Positions 1-6,961 of a DNA stretch of 13,473 bases are shown here, piece by piece; the first letter of the stretch is position 1; each line of letters begins with the position of its first letter. The position numbers and the translations under genes were made by a program. Origin of the DNA: Myxococcales bacterium UBA1660. GTDB taxonomy: Bacteria > Myxococcota_A > Polyangia > Polyangiales > Houyiibacteriaceae. Location of the stretch: NCBI GenBank assembly GCA_002320815.1, contig DCLA01000099.1:1-13473 (forward strand), in the 5' to 3' direction. Under the pieces are notes generated by a model. That model worked only from the letters and a program-made list of their open reading frames with translations. It was not told the origin of the DNA and ran no database searches.

Positions 1-150
1 GGGGTTGAGCGCGACCGGGGTCGAGCCCGGCGACCGGGGTTGAGCCCGGCGACCGGGGTCGAGCCCGGCGTTGAGCCGCGACCGGGGTTGAGCCCGGCGA
101 CCGGGGTCGAGCCCGGCGTTGAGCCGCGACCGGGGTCGAGCCCGGTCGAG
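1..150. repeat. GC-rich tandem repeat array at the left edge
   Basis: The stretch is built from a 19-nt unit, gcgaccggggtcgagcccg, with T/C variation at one position (ttgag or tcgag). Some copies are separated by a 10-nt insert, gcgttgagcc. Together these form a higher-order 48-nt unit present in two exact consecutive copies (32-79 and 80-127), with partial units on both sides. Each 19-mer contains a short inverted repeat (CCGGG, 6-nt loop, CCCGG), so a transcript would fold into serial hairpins. The array lies directly downstream of the last gene of a minus-strand operon and is cut by the window edge, so its full length is unknown. It could act as a terminator or a 3' mRNA-stabilising region, or be an intergenic repeat family. 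The repeat is directly visible; its role is inferred. Confidence 0.85.
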
Positions 151-153
151 CCG

Positions 154-1008
154 TCAGTGCAGGGCGGGGAGCCAGCGGGTGGGGAAGGCATCCCGCTGCA
201 GCAGGCACGCGATGTCCATGCCGACGGCGACCGCGCAGTGCAGCCCGAACCCCGCCCACAGGCTCCGTCCCCGCGCCGCCAGGGTCCCGAGGAAGATCCC
301 CGCCACGACCGCGCCCAGGGTCTCGGCCATCGGCTTCCCCACGTGGATCATCACGTACGGGACCATCATCGCCCAGATCGCGTGGCTCCCCATGCTCCGC
401 CCGAAGCGCAGCCACCAACCCCGGAAGAAGAACTCCAAGGAGAAGAACTGCGCGATGTACATCAGCTCCCAGAGGCCGAGGTCCAGCACGCTCCGCTGCG
501 CAGCCACGTAGAACGGATAGGTGGCTTGGAACCCCGGTGAGAAGCTGACGCCCGCCAGGAGCGAGAGCGCGACGGCGAGGCCCACCAGATAGAAGGTACC
601 CAGCTTCGCGTCGCTCCCGCCTGCGAGGTGCTGGTCTCGCACCCGCTCCCCCGGGTACGCGAGCACGACGATCAGCGGCAACACGAAGAAGCCCAACACG
701 CGCCACCCGGCCCACCAGGCGTGGTGCATGAGCTCCCAGTACGGGCTGTTGGGCAGGTCCCGGAACCGGTCCCCGCCCAGCACGCCCTCGGACTCCATCT
801 GCGCCAACCATTCGACGGTGGCGGCGAAGTCCTCGGGCATGCCCCAGTACTCCATCAGGACCAGGAAGACGGCGCCGGTGACGTACGCGACGAGCGGCCG
901 CGGATCCCACCGACCACCGCGCGCCGCACGCACTTCGGCGGCCTCGTCGTCGAGGATCCGCCAGCTCTCGACGGTCAGCTCGCGGAAGAGCGCTGCGAGC
1001 CGCCCCAC
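154..1008 (-). CDS. CPBP-family intramembrane metalloprotease homologue
   Basis: This is a polytopic membrane protein of 284 residues from the chosen start, with several hydrophobic segments. Its C-terminal half carries the CPBP (Abi/Rce1-like) motif set: E192-FFF-R196 in motif 1, YVMIH ending at H222 in motif 2, and a GLH motif with H257 in motif 3. The usual first glutamate of EExxxR is leucine here. Family members are membrane-embedded proteases or, when degenerate, scaffold-like proteins; the substrate is unknown. A GTG at 1008 was chosen because a GGAG ribosome-binding site (1016-1019) lies 7 nt upstream and the gene then begins 5 nt after the gltX stop. An in-frame GTG at 1044 would overlap gltX by 32 nt and lacks such a site. 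It is the last gene of the kinase-queE-transporter-gltX operon. The family call is good; proteolytic activity is uncertain. Confidence 0.75.
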   Translation of the reverse strand: MGRLAALFRELTVESWRILDDEAAEVRAARGGRWDPRPLVAYVTGAVFLVLMEYWGMPEDFAATVEWLAQMESEGVLGGDRFRDLPNSPYWELMHHAWWAGWRVLGFFVLPLIVVLAYPGERVRDQHLAGGSDAKLGTFYLVGLAVALSLLAGVSFSPGFQATYPFYVAAQRSVLDLGLWELMYIAQFFSLEFFFRGWWLRFGRSMGSHAIWAMMVPYVMIHVGKPMAETLGAVVAGIFLGTLAARGRSLWAGFGLHCAVAVGMDIACLLQRDAFPTRWLPALH

Positions 1009-1012
1009 GCGC

Positions 1013-2458
1013 TCACTCCGCGGGCGTCCGCGCCAGCTCGGCACCCCGGCGGAGGCGACGCAGGGTCGTCTCCCGCCCGAGGAGCTCCATGGTCTCGTAG
1101 AGCCCGGGGCTCGCGGTCCGCCCGGTGAGGGCGACCCGGGCCGGCTGCGCGACGAGCTTCATCTTGATGCCGCTCTCTTCGACCCACGCGCCGATGAGCC
1201 CCTCGAGGGTCGCCGCATCGAACGGGGTGGCCTGCTCGGCGAGCTCGGCGAGCTTCTCCAGGGTCACCGCCTGGTCCGGCCCCATGAACTTCTTCCGGCC
1301 CTTCGGGTCGTACTCGAGGCTCTCGTCCTCGCGGAAGAAGTAGTCGAGCCCCTCGGCGAGGTCGGCCAAGGTGGTCGCGCGCAGCTTCACGGGCCCGATG
1401 GCCCGCACGAGCCGCGGGTCGTCGGCGGGGACGGTGATCCCCCGGGCACCGAGGAAGGGCGCGACGAGCTCGGCGAGCCGCGCGTCGGTGTGCGCCCGCA
1501 GGTGATGCCCCTGCACGTGCTCGAGCTTCTTCAGGTCGTAGCGACCCGCGGTCTTGCCGACGTGGTCCCAGTCGAAGAGCGCAATGAGCTCGTCCCGGGT
1601 GAAGATCTCCTGATCGCCGTGAGACCAGCCGAGGCGCGCGAGGTAGTTCAGGAGCCCATCGGGGACGTACCCGAGGTCCCGATACTCGAGGACGGACACG
1701 GCCGCGTGCCGCTTGCTCAGCTTCTTGCCATCGGGCCCGAGCACCATGGGCAGGTGCGCGAAGCGCGGCGGCTCGGCGTCCATGGCCTGGTAGAGCAGGA
1801 GCTGCTGCGGGGTGTTCACGATGTGGTCGTCGCCGCGGACGACGAGGGTGATCTTCATGGTCAGGTCGTCCACGAAGCACCCGAAGTTGTAGAGCGGGAG
1901 CCCATTGGGCCGCAGGAGCACGAAGTCCTGCTGCTCCTTGTTGGCCACCTCGATGGGACCCCGGAGCACGTCGTTCCAACCCATCACGCCGTCGGCCGGA
2001 GTCTTGAAGCGCACCGAGTGGGGCTGGCTGGGGTCGCCGTCGGTCCGGTCCCGCCACGGGGAGCGGAAGCGGAAGCCCTTGTTCCCGTGCTCCGCCTCGA
2101 AGGCCGCACGCTGCGCCTGGATCTCCTCGGAGGTCGCGTAGCAGCGGTAGGCCTTGCCGGCGGCGATGAGCTTCTCGGCGTACTCCCGGTAGAGCGCCAT
2201 CCGCTCGGTCTGCCGGTAGGGCCCGTGGTCGCCGCCGACGTCCGGCCCCTCGTCCCAGTCGAGGCCGAGCCAGCGCATCGCGTCCAGGATGACCTGCTCG
2301 TTCTCCGGGGTGCTCCGCTTGGCGTCCGTGTCCTCGATGCGCAACACGAAGGAGCCGCCGTGGCGGCGAGCCCAGAGCCAGCTGTAGAGGGCGGTGCGCA
2401 CGCCACCGACGTGGAGGTATCCGGTGGGCGAGGGAGCGAAACGGACGCGGACGGTCAT
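1013..2458 (-). CDS. gltX: glutamyl-tRNA synthetase (class I aminoacyl-tRNA synthetase)
   Basis: The protein charges tRNA-Glu with glutamate in the cytoplasm using ATP. At 481 residues it has the normal full bacterial GluRS length. The class I signatures are present: PTGYLHVGG at residues 11-19 (a HIGH-type motif) and KLSKR at 246-250. The catalytic core also shows FVLRIEDTD near residue 38 and the LVVRGDDHIVNTP region near residue 205. The C-terminal part (about 300-481) corresponds to the anticodon-binding region, which excludes the short paralogue GluQ-RS. The cysteine zinc-binding set of E. coli GluRS is not evident (YRCYATSEE near residue 104). The ATG start lies 28 nt after the upstream transporter stop, with only a weak ribosome-binding site. 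Whether it is discriminating or also charges tRNA-Gln cannot be told from sequence alone. Confidence 0.97.
   Translation of the reverse strand: MTVRVRFAPSPTGYLHVGGVRTALYSWLWARRHGGSFVLRIEDTDAKRSTPENEQVILDAMRWLGLDWDEGPDVGGDHGPYRQTERMALYREYAEKLIAAGKAYRCYATSEEIQAQRAAFEAEHGNKGFRFRSPWRDRTDGDPSQPHSVRFKTPADGVMGWNDVLRGPIEVANKEQQDFVLLRPNGLPLYNFGCFVDDLTMKITLVVRGDDHIVNTPQQLLLYQAMDAEPPRFAHLPMVLGPDGKKLSKRHAAVSVLEYRDLGYVPDGLLNYLARLGWSHGDQEIFTRDELIALFDWDHVGKTAGRYDLKKLEHVQGHHLRAHTDARLAELVAPFLGARGITVPADDPRLVRAIGPVKLRATTLADLAEGLDYFFREDESLEYDPKGRKKFMGPDQAVTLEKLAELAEQATPFDAATLEGLIGAWVEESGIKMKLVAQPARVALTGRTASPGLYETMELLGRETTLRRLRRGAELARTPAE
1016..1019 (-). promoter_or_regulatory. ribosome-binding site deciding the CPBP gene start
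   Basis: GGAG on the minus strand lies just before the gltX TGA stop and 7 nt before the GTG at 1008. This favours the short start over the GTG at 1044 and suggests translational coupling with gltX. Confidence 0.55.
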
Positions 2459-2486
2459 GCCCGCCGTCTAGCAGGCGCCCGCGCGG

Positions 2487-3509
2487 CTAGCCACCGCGAC
2501 GCCTCTCGGCGAGGGGCGGCAAGGTCAGGAAGAGGATGGCCCCGATCACCAGGCCCGCGCCGATGAGCTCCTGGCCGCTCGGGAGCTCGGCGCCGACCCA
2601 CCCGGCCAGGACGTAGGAGGCGACGACCCCGGCCAGGATGCTCGACGAGCGATTCACCGGAACGCAGAAGGTGTTCTCCCGCCGGTCCAAGAGGATCAGG
2701 CCGCCGAAGATCCCGGTGAGCTGGCTGCAGAGCCCGATGAGCAGGGCGGGGAGGATCACCGGCCCTGGGAGGTCGGTGAAGCCGGCGCGCACCGAGTCTC
2801 CGACCGCGCCCGGCGCGAGGAGCGCGATGAGGACCAGCGCCAGCAACATGGCCGGCGAGGCGACCATCTGCTCCTCGACGAAATAGCGTAGGGTCGCGTC
2901 CTGGGTGCCCGACTTGGCCAGCCGCGACATGAGCTGCAGGCGGATGAAGTAGCCGGTGAGGTACACGGCGATGTCGACGCCGGCCACCACCGAGAGCGCG
3001 AACCCGCCGCGTTCGGAGAAGGCGACGAAGAGTGCCGCCAGGCTGAGCCCCAGCGCGGCCCAGGAGAACCAGCGCGTGGACCGGCCGGTGAGCTGGTCGA
3101 CGATGGGCGCGAGGATCAGCACCCCGCCGCGCATGAGCAGCATGACGAAGACGATGCTGACGCCCTCGAAGGTGTAGGCCAGGGTGGTGGTCCCGATGAT
3201 GGCCGCGGTGCAGAGCCCGGACAGGAAGGTGTACCGACCGGGCCACGGCAGGCTCACGCCACCGATGCGCCGATGCCCGGCGTGCTTCCACCAGCCCATG
3301 GCACTCAAGAAGACCACCATGCCCACCAGCGAGGTGGCCACGGTGATCGGCAGGAGCTCGAAGCCGTCGACGGGTCGCGCCTCCACCATGCGGCCGCCGG
3401 TCAGCGCCTTGGTCATGGCGCTGTAGGGCACGTAGGCCGCGAAGTAGCCGAAGGCGAACCACCAGATGGACGGGCCGGAGCCAGCGTTCATGGGCCCACG
3501 CTCGCCCAT
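2487..3509 (-). CDS. ten-helix DMT/EamA-like membrane transporter
   Basis: The 340-residue protein is almost entirely hydrophobic, with about ten predicted membrane helices in two halves of five. This is the layout of the drug/metabolite transporter superfamily, although no signature motif fixes the substrate. Charged patches occur in the loops, for example GHRR and DRREN. The ATG at 3509 is preceded by GGAGG 11 nt upstream. A second in-frame ATG at 3491 (MNAGSGP) has a poorer site and would give 334 residues. It lies 29 nt downstream of queE and 28 nt upstream of gltX on the same strand, so it is probably cotranscribed. The placement beside queE makes a deazaguanine or queuine precursor transporter conceivable, but that is inference from context. 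It could equally be an unrelated metabolite permease. Confidence 0.7.
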   Translation of the reverse strand: MGERGPMNAGSGPSIWWFAFGYFAAYVPYSAMTKALTGGRMVEARPVDGFELLPITVATSLVGMVVFLSAMGWWKHAGHRRIGGVSLPWPGRYTFLSGLCTAAIIGTTTLAYTFEGVSIVFVMLLMRGGVLILAPIVDQLTGRSTRWFSWAALGLSLAALFVAFSERGGFALSVVAGVDIAVYLTGYFIRLQLMSRLAKSGTQDATLRYFVEEQMVASPAMLLALVLIALLAPGAVGDSVRAGFTDLPGPVILPALLIGLCSQLTGIFGGLILLDRRENTFCVPVNRSSSILAGVVASYVLAGWVGAELPSGQELIGAGLVIGAILFLTLPPLAERRRGG

Positions 3510-3538
3510 CGCGCCCGCCGCCTCCAGGGAAACGCGCG

Positions 3539-4246
3539 TCAGGTACCGCGGGTGTGCCCGAAGAGCCGGATGTGGAGCCGATCGCAGAAGCGCGCCCCCC
3601 GAGCCATCGCCGCAGGCACCAGCCACTCGGCCACTTCGTCCAGCCGCCCAGCCGTGAGGCCCTCGGGCATGAGCAGCACGCGCTCCGGCGCCGCACCCAC
3701 CTCGGCCACGAGGGCATCGACCTCGGGCAGCTCGTTGGGGTGCCCGACGACCAGCTTCAGCTGATAACGCCCGGTGGCCACGTAGTGACGGAGCACGTCG
3801 GGCCGCAGGCGCATGCGATCGTGCCGCGGACCCCAGCGGGGATCGTCGGGCACCGACCCCGAGAGCTTGGGGCTCAGCGACCAGAGATCCACCGGGAGGT
3901 CCCGAACCAACGTCCCGGCGGTCTCCACGGTCAGGTGCCGCCCCTCGGCGTGGAGCGCGCGGGCCAGCGCGGGCATCCCCTTGCCCAGGAGGGGCTCGCC
4001 GCCGGTGAGGACCACGTGGCGGATGGTGTCGTGCGCGAGCACCTCGGCCAGGACGTCCGCGACGGTCCGCACGACGCCCTCCGGGCTCCACGAGGTCTCG
4101 GGGGTGTCGCACCACCGGCAGCGCAGATTGCAGGCGCTGGTGCGCACGAAGACGGAGGGGACCCCGGTGAGCATCCCCTCGCCCTGGACGGACGCGAAGA
4201 CCTCGGACACGAAGAGCCGATCCTCGACCAGGCGAAGCGCGCTCAC
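3539..4246 (-). CDS. queE: 7-carboxy-7-deazaguanine synthase (radical SAM)
   Basis: QueE converts 6-carboxy-tetrahydropterin to 7-carboxy-7-deazaguanine, the ring-contraction step on the route to preQ0 and queuosine in tRNA. The 235-residue length fits the family. The N-terminal VSEVFASVQGEG is the family's substrate-side motif. The radical-SAM cluster cysteines C39-x3-C43-x2-C46 sit in ACNLRCRWCDTP, and GGEP at 82-85 is the SAM-binding motif. Later segments VETAGT and LSPKLSG also match QueE. The GTG start at 4246 overlaps the kinase stop in a 4-nt GTGA junction, with an AGGAG just upstream, so translation is probably coupled. No queC, queD or queF is in the window, so the rest of the pathway must lie elsewhere. 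Confidence 0.93.
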   Translation of the reverse strand: MSALRLVEDRLFVSEVFASVQGEGMLTGVPSVFVRTSACNLRCRWCDTPETSWSPEGVVRTVADVLAEVLAHDTIRHVVLTGGEPLLGKGMPALARALHAEGRHLTVETAGTLVRDLPVDLWSLSPKLSGSVPDDPRWGPRHDRMRLRPDVLRHYVATGRYQLKLVVGHPNELPEVDALVAEVGAAPERVLLMPEGLTAGRLDEVAEWLVPAAMARGARFCDRLHIRLFGHTRGT

Positions 4247-6039
4247 GTGCTCCTCGCGCGCTTCAGGAAGCTGCCCACCAGCAGCGCGATGGGCACGGCC
4301 ACGCTGAGCCCCACGAAGGCCTCGTCGATCGACGAGCCGTCCCAGAGCCCGACGCCGACCACGCCGACGGAGAGCACGGTCAGGGCCGGGCCCGCGCGAT
4401 GGAAGGGGGCCAACATGAGCCCTGCCATCCCGAGGACGAAGGCGTCGGTCATCAGGACGTGCAAGGTGTCGCCGTCGGTCGCCACGGCCACGGCACGCTG
4501 CAGCATGCTCACCGCCGACGCCAGCACCGCGATCTGCGCGATACGTCGGTTCACCAGGTTCCACTGCCCCCGGCGCCGCCACACGGCGACGACCAGCGCG
4601 ATGACGACGAAGACCACCATGCCCACGATCGAGAGCCGCGTGGGCGTCGGGTCTCGTCGGGGCGCGAAGACGAAGGCGAAGAGCAGGGTCACCACCAGGA
4701 CCGCGACGGCCAGGAGGAGCTGGGCGACCATCCGCGCGCCCGCGCCCACCGAGCGATCCTGGTCCGCCTCGAGACGACTCAACCGCGCCCGGTCGGCCTC
4801 GCCCGCTTCCTGCGCAGCGACGGCGTTCGCCCGGAGCTCCGCGTCCGGGTTCCTCATGGCGTCCACCAGCGCCAACGCGGCGGCGGGCTGCCGCCGGTCG
4901 AGCTGGCGGCGGGCCATGACCCCCAGCAAGTCATCGCGGCTCCGCACGGCCCGCTCGACCTCGGCCGCTAAGGTCGTGCGCACCGCCTCGTCGGCGCGAC
5001 CGACCATCGGTTCCAGCTCGCCGAGCGCCTGCTCGAAGCCGAAGCGGGCCTCGGTGAAGAGACCGTCGGCCTCGGCGTCGTCGGCCCGCGCCAGCCGTCG
5101 CGCCCGGTCCTCGGCGGTGGCGACGAGCGACCGGGTCGCCCGAAGGCGTAGATGGGCCCGGATCGCGCCGCGGAGCTCGGCGACGTCGCGGAAGCGGTCG
5201 GCCGGGTCCGCCGCGCAGGCCCGGTTGCACACCGCGGCCAGATCCACGGGCACCCCGCGGGGATACTCCCGCGAGGTCGACGCCCGCACCGACTCGATCG
5301 CCTCGCCCAGCGGCCCGCGATGGCGCGGCTCGCCGGTCAACACCTGATGCAGCGTGGACCCGAGGAGGTAGACGTCGGTGCGCTCGTCGGCGTACCCGCG
5401 GATCATCTCCGGCGCCATGTACGAAGGGCTCCCGGCGATGCGCTCGCTGCTCTTCTCGTCGGTGCGGCGCGCGATGCCCCAGTCGGCCAGGTAGACCTCG
5501 CCGTACTCCCCGAGGAGCACGTTGGACGGTTTGATGTCCCGGTGGATCACGCCGCGGCTGTGGGCATAGGCGACCGCGTTGCAGAGCTGGACGAAGACCT
5601 CGAGGTGCCGTTCGAGCCCCACCCCGGGGATCGCGAGGCTCTCCTCCCAGGAGACCCCGGCGACCTTCTTCATCACGACCAGCGGCCCTTCCTCGTCGCT
5701 GAGCAGCGCATGGACGGGCACGATGTTCGGGTGTTCGAGGGACCCCATGATCCGCGCCTCGCGGATCAGCGCCTGCATCGCCCGGGGGCTGGCGGCACAT
5801 CGTTTGGCCGCCACCTCCCGCTGGAGCGCCGTCTGCTGGGCCAGGTAGACGACGCCCATGCCGCCGCGCCCTAGCTCCGAGAGGAGCTCCACCGGCTCGT
5901 CGACGCCCGCCTCCGGGACCAGCGACGGGGACCCGGACCCCGTCGGGATCGATGCGCCGATGGTGGCCTTCGCGTCACCCTGGAGATCCAGCTCCTGAGC
6001 GCTCAACGTCGCGCCCAGCTCGTCGACCAATCCGCCCAT
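4243..6039 (-). CDS. Ser/Thr protein kinase with six C-terminal membrane segments
   Basis: This is a 598-residue Hanks-type kinase. After a non-conserved N-terminus, the catalytic domain (about 52-295) shows the glycine loop LGRGGMGVVY (56-65), ATP-binding lysine K79 in VAAKR, the catalytic HRDIKPSN (166-173), a DWG at 186-188 in place of the usual DFG, and YMAPE (207-211). An Ala/Arg/Glu-rich, probably helical linker spans about 300-435. Six hydrophobic segments follow, at roughly 438-459, 469-487, 501-520, 527-546, 551-567 and 575-592. The kinase therefore probably faces the cytoplasm and is anchored by an integral membrane sensor or transport-like domain rather than the common single helix. 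The ATG start is the only good one, but no ribosome-binding site precedes it. It leads the queE-transporter-gltX-CPBP operon. All catalytic residues are present, so it is likely active; ligand and targets are unknown. Confidence 0.92.
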   Translation of the reverse strand: MGGLVDELGATLSAQELDLQGDAKATIGASIPTGSGSPSLVPEAGVDEPVELLSELGRGGMGVVYLAQQTALQREVAAKRCAASPRAMQALIREARIMGSLEHPNIVPVHALLSDEEGPLVVMKKVAGVSWEESLAIPGVGLERHLEVFVQLCNAVAYAHSRGVIHRDIKPSNVLLGEYGEVYLADWGIARRTDEKSSERIAGSPSYMAPEMIRGYADERTDVYLLGSTLHQVLTGEPRHRGPLGEAIESVRASTSREYPRGVPVDLAAVCNRACAADPADRFRDVAELRGAIRAHLRLRATRSLVATAEDRARRLARADDAEADGLFTEARFGFEQALGELEPMVGRADEAVRTTLAAEVERAVRSRDDLLGVMARRQLDRRQPAAALALVDAMRNPDAELRANAVAAQEAGEADRARLSRLEADQDRSVGAGARMVAQLLLAVAVLVVTLLFAFVFAPRRDPTPTRLSIVGMVVFVVIALVVAVWRRRGQWNLVNRRIAQIAVLASAVSMLQRAVAVATDGDTLHVLMTDAFVLGMAGLMLAPFHRAGPALTVLSVGVVGVGLWDGSSIDEAFVGLSVAVPIALLVGSFLKRARST

Positions 6040-6050
6040 CGACGCGGAGC

Positions 6051-6056
6051 ATAATA
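6051..6056 (-). promoter_or_regulatory. possible -10 element just before the kinase start
   Basis: TATTAT on the minus strand (5 of 6 bases of TATAAT) lies in an otherwise GC-rich stretch. A transcript from it would begin about 5 nt before the kinase ATG, and no Shine-Dalgarno sequence is visible, so the mRNA could be leaderless. No convincing -35 element stands at 17 nt, which keeps confidence low. Confidence 0.3.
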
Positions 6057-6060
6057 CGAA

Positions 6061-6097
6061 GCGACGCGAGCCCTCCCAGAAGGAGACCTCGCGTCGC
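6061..6097 (-). terminator. hairpin downstream of the OmpA-like gene
   Basis: A perfect 10-bp inverted repeat, GCGACGCGAG (6061-6070) and CTCGCGTCGC (6088-6097), has a 17-nt loop that can form a small inner stem. It lies 25 nt past the stop of the OmpA-like gene and just upstream of the kinase start. There is no good U-run after it, so it may be an atypical intrinsic terminator or an mRNA-protecting hairpin. It separates the lipoprotein transcript from the kinase operon. Confidence 0.6.
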
Positions 6098-6121
6098 GGG
6101 GAAAAGAAGGTGGGGGGAGGT

Positions 6122-6628
6122 TCAGCCGCGGTTGGCGTCGTCGGTGATCGCGATCTGCTGGTCAGGCCAGGTCAGGACGAAGCCAGCGGCCTGCTGACGG
6201 CTCTCGAAGCGGACGTCGGGCTCGTCGAGGCCGGCGTCGAGGAGGTAGTCCACGACGAGCATGGCGCGGCGCTCCGCGACGTGGTGACGACGGTCGTCAT
6301 CCATCTCCGGGTCGTCGACGCCGACGACCAGGAGCTGGCCGATCTCGCCGGCCTTCAGGCAGGACGCGAGGACGTCGAGGCGCTCGTAGCCTTCCTCGTC
6401 GAGGGTGTACTCGCCGCCGTCGAACTGCACCTCGTTCAGGGTGCACTCCTCACGGGTGTAGGTCGGGTTGTAGTCGGTCCGCTCGGCGTCGGTCTCGATG
6501 ACGTCCATCTCGGAGCCGATGGTCACGGTCTGGGCCCGGGCCGTCGAGGTGGTCTCCTCGCCCGAGTTGCCGCAACCGAAGCCCGCGAGGGACAGAAGGA
6601 GACTGGGGAGTAGGAGCTTCTTGATCAT
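6122..6628 (-). CDS. short OmpA-like lipoprotein
   Basis: The 168-residue protein starts with a lipoprotein-type signal: KK at residues 3-4, a Leu-rich stretch, then a cysteine at 19 in LAGFGC. The -3 and -2 residues (G, F) are unusual for a lipobox. After an acidic linker, residues about 66-145 resemble the OmpA C-terminal peptidoglycan-binding fold. It has VQFDGGEYTLDEEG, a helix leading to ASCLK, a GVDD turn where GHTD is usual, and AERRAMLVVDYLLDAGLD, which keeps the conserved arginine. It probably tethers the outer membrane to peptidoglycan, but binding may be weakened. GAAGAG near 6640 could serve as the ribosome-binding site. It is a single-gene unit, flanked by a sigma-54-like promoter upstream and a hairpin downstream. 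Confidence 0.8.
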   Translation of the reverse strand: MIKKLLLPSLLLSLAGFGCGNSGEETTSTARAQTVTIGSEMDVIETDAERTDYNPTYTREECTLNEVQFDGGEYTLDEEGYERLDVLASCLKAGEIGQLLVVGVDDPEMDDDRRHHVAERRAMLVVDYLLDAGLDEPDVRFESRQQAAGFVLTWPDQQIAITDDANRG

Positions 6629-6713
6629 GACGTTCTCTTCGGTGGTGGGGTCTGGGTGATTCGTGGCGTTCGAGGCCTTTCTCGCGGCCTCTCATTGTCT
6701 TGCGGAGAGGTAT

Positions 6714-6729
6714 TGCGAAGCGCGTGCCA
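6714..6729 (-). promoter_or_regulatory. sigma-54 promoter candidate for the OmpA-like lipoprotein
   Basis: The minus strand reads TGGCACG-CGCT-TCGCA. The -24 half is an exact match to TGGCACG and the -12 half matches TTGCA at 4 of 5 bases, with the required GG-N10-GC spacing. Transcription would start near 6703, giving a leader of about 75 nt that contains a hairpin. This is the best promoter match in the window. Confidence 0.6.
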
Positions 6730-6775
6730 GCGTTCGCCACGTGCGCCGATGCGGGCGTCGGGGGCGTTCGCCACG
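6730..6775. repeat. 12-nt direct repeat, possible activator sites
   Basis: The sequence gcgttcgccacg occurs exactly at 6730-6741 and 6764-6775, 34 nt apart or about three helical turns. It sits immediately upstream of the sigma-54 candidate. The core GCCACG recurs at 6801-6806 and, inverted, at 6872-6877. Enhancer-binding-protein sites upstream of a sigma-54 promoter would look like this; the binding protein is unknown. Confidence 0.4.
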
Positions 6776-6961
6776 CGGGGTGGTCACGGCGTGGACGAAT
6801 GCCACGATCGCCATGTTTCGCAGGGCAATGGGGTGTGGCACCAGCCCTACGGAGGGGCAGGTCGCAACGACCGTGGCGAGGTGACCCGATCGGTCGCGAG
6901 CTCGGCGCTCCGCCTCGCCTGAAGCTGCCTGCTCCGGCCCGACGAACCAGGCGCCCCGGGC

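Larger units (their letters stand above)
6629..6961. other. 333-nt noncoding region between OmpA-like and amidohydrolase genes
   Basis: No convincing coding sequence lies here. Reading from the OmpA-like gene, it holds a hairpin in the predicted 5' leader (GAGGCC 6672-6677 and GGCCTC 6686-6691, 8-nt loop), a sigma-54-type promoter (6714-6729) and a 12-nt direct repeat. The hexamer GCCACG/CGTGGC occurs five times in all, at 6662, 6736, 6770, 6801 and 6872. A weak inverted repeat (GCCTG 6927-6931, CAGGC 6948-6952) near the end of the amidohydrolase gene could help terminate that transcript. Confidence 0.6.

Noticed and set aside
1..150. CRISPR array
   Set aside because: Units are contiguous, with no unique spacers of constant length, and no cas gene is present.
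1..540. A plus-strand frame open from the window edge through the repeat array, encoding VEPG-type repeats
   Set aside because: The 48-nt period fits 16 codons, but the frame continues antisense to the CPBP gene with no recognisable domain. The repeat more likely lies in noncoding DNA.
1013..2458. Glutamyl-queuosine tRNA-Asp synthetase (GluQ-RS), tempting because queE is nearby
   Set aside because: The 481-residue length and the presence of the C-terminal anticodon-binding region indicate a full GluRS; GluQ-RS is about 300 residues.
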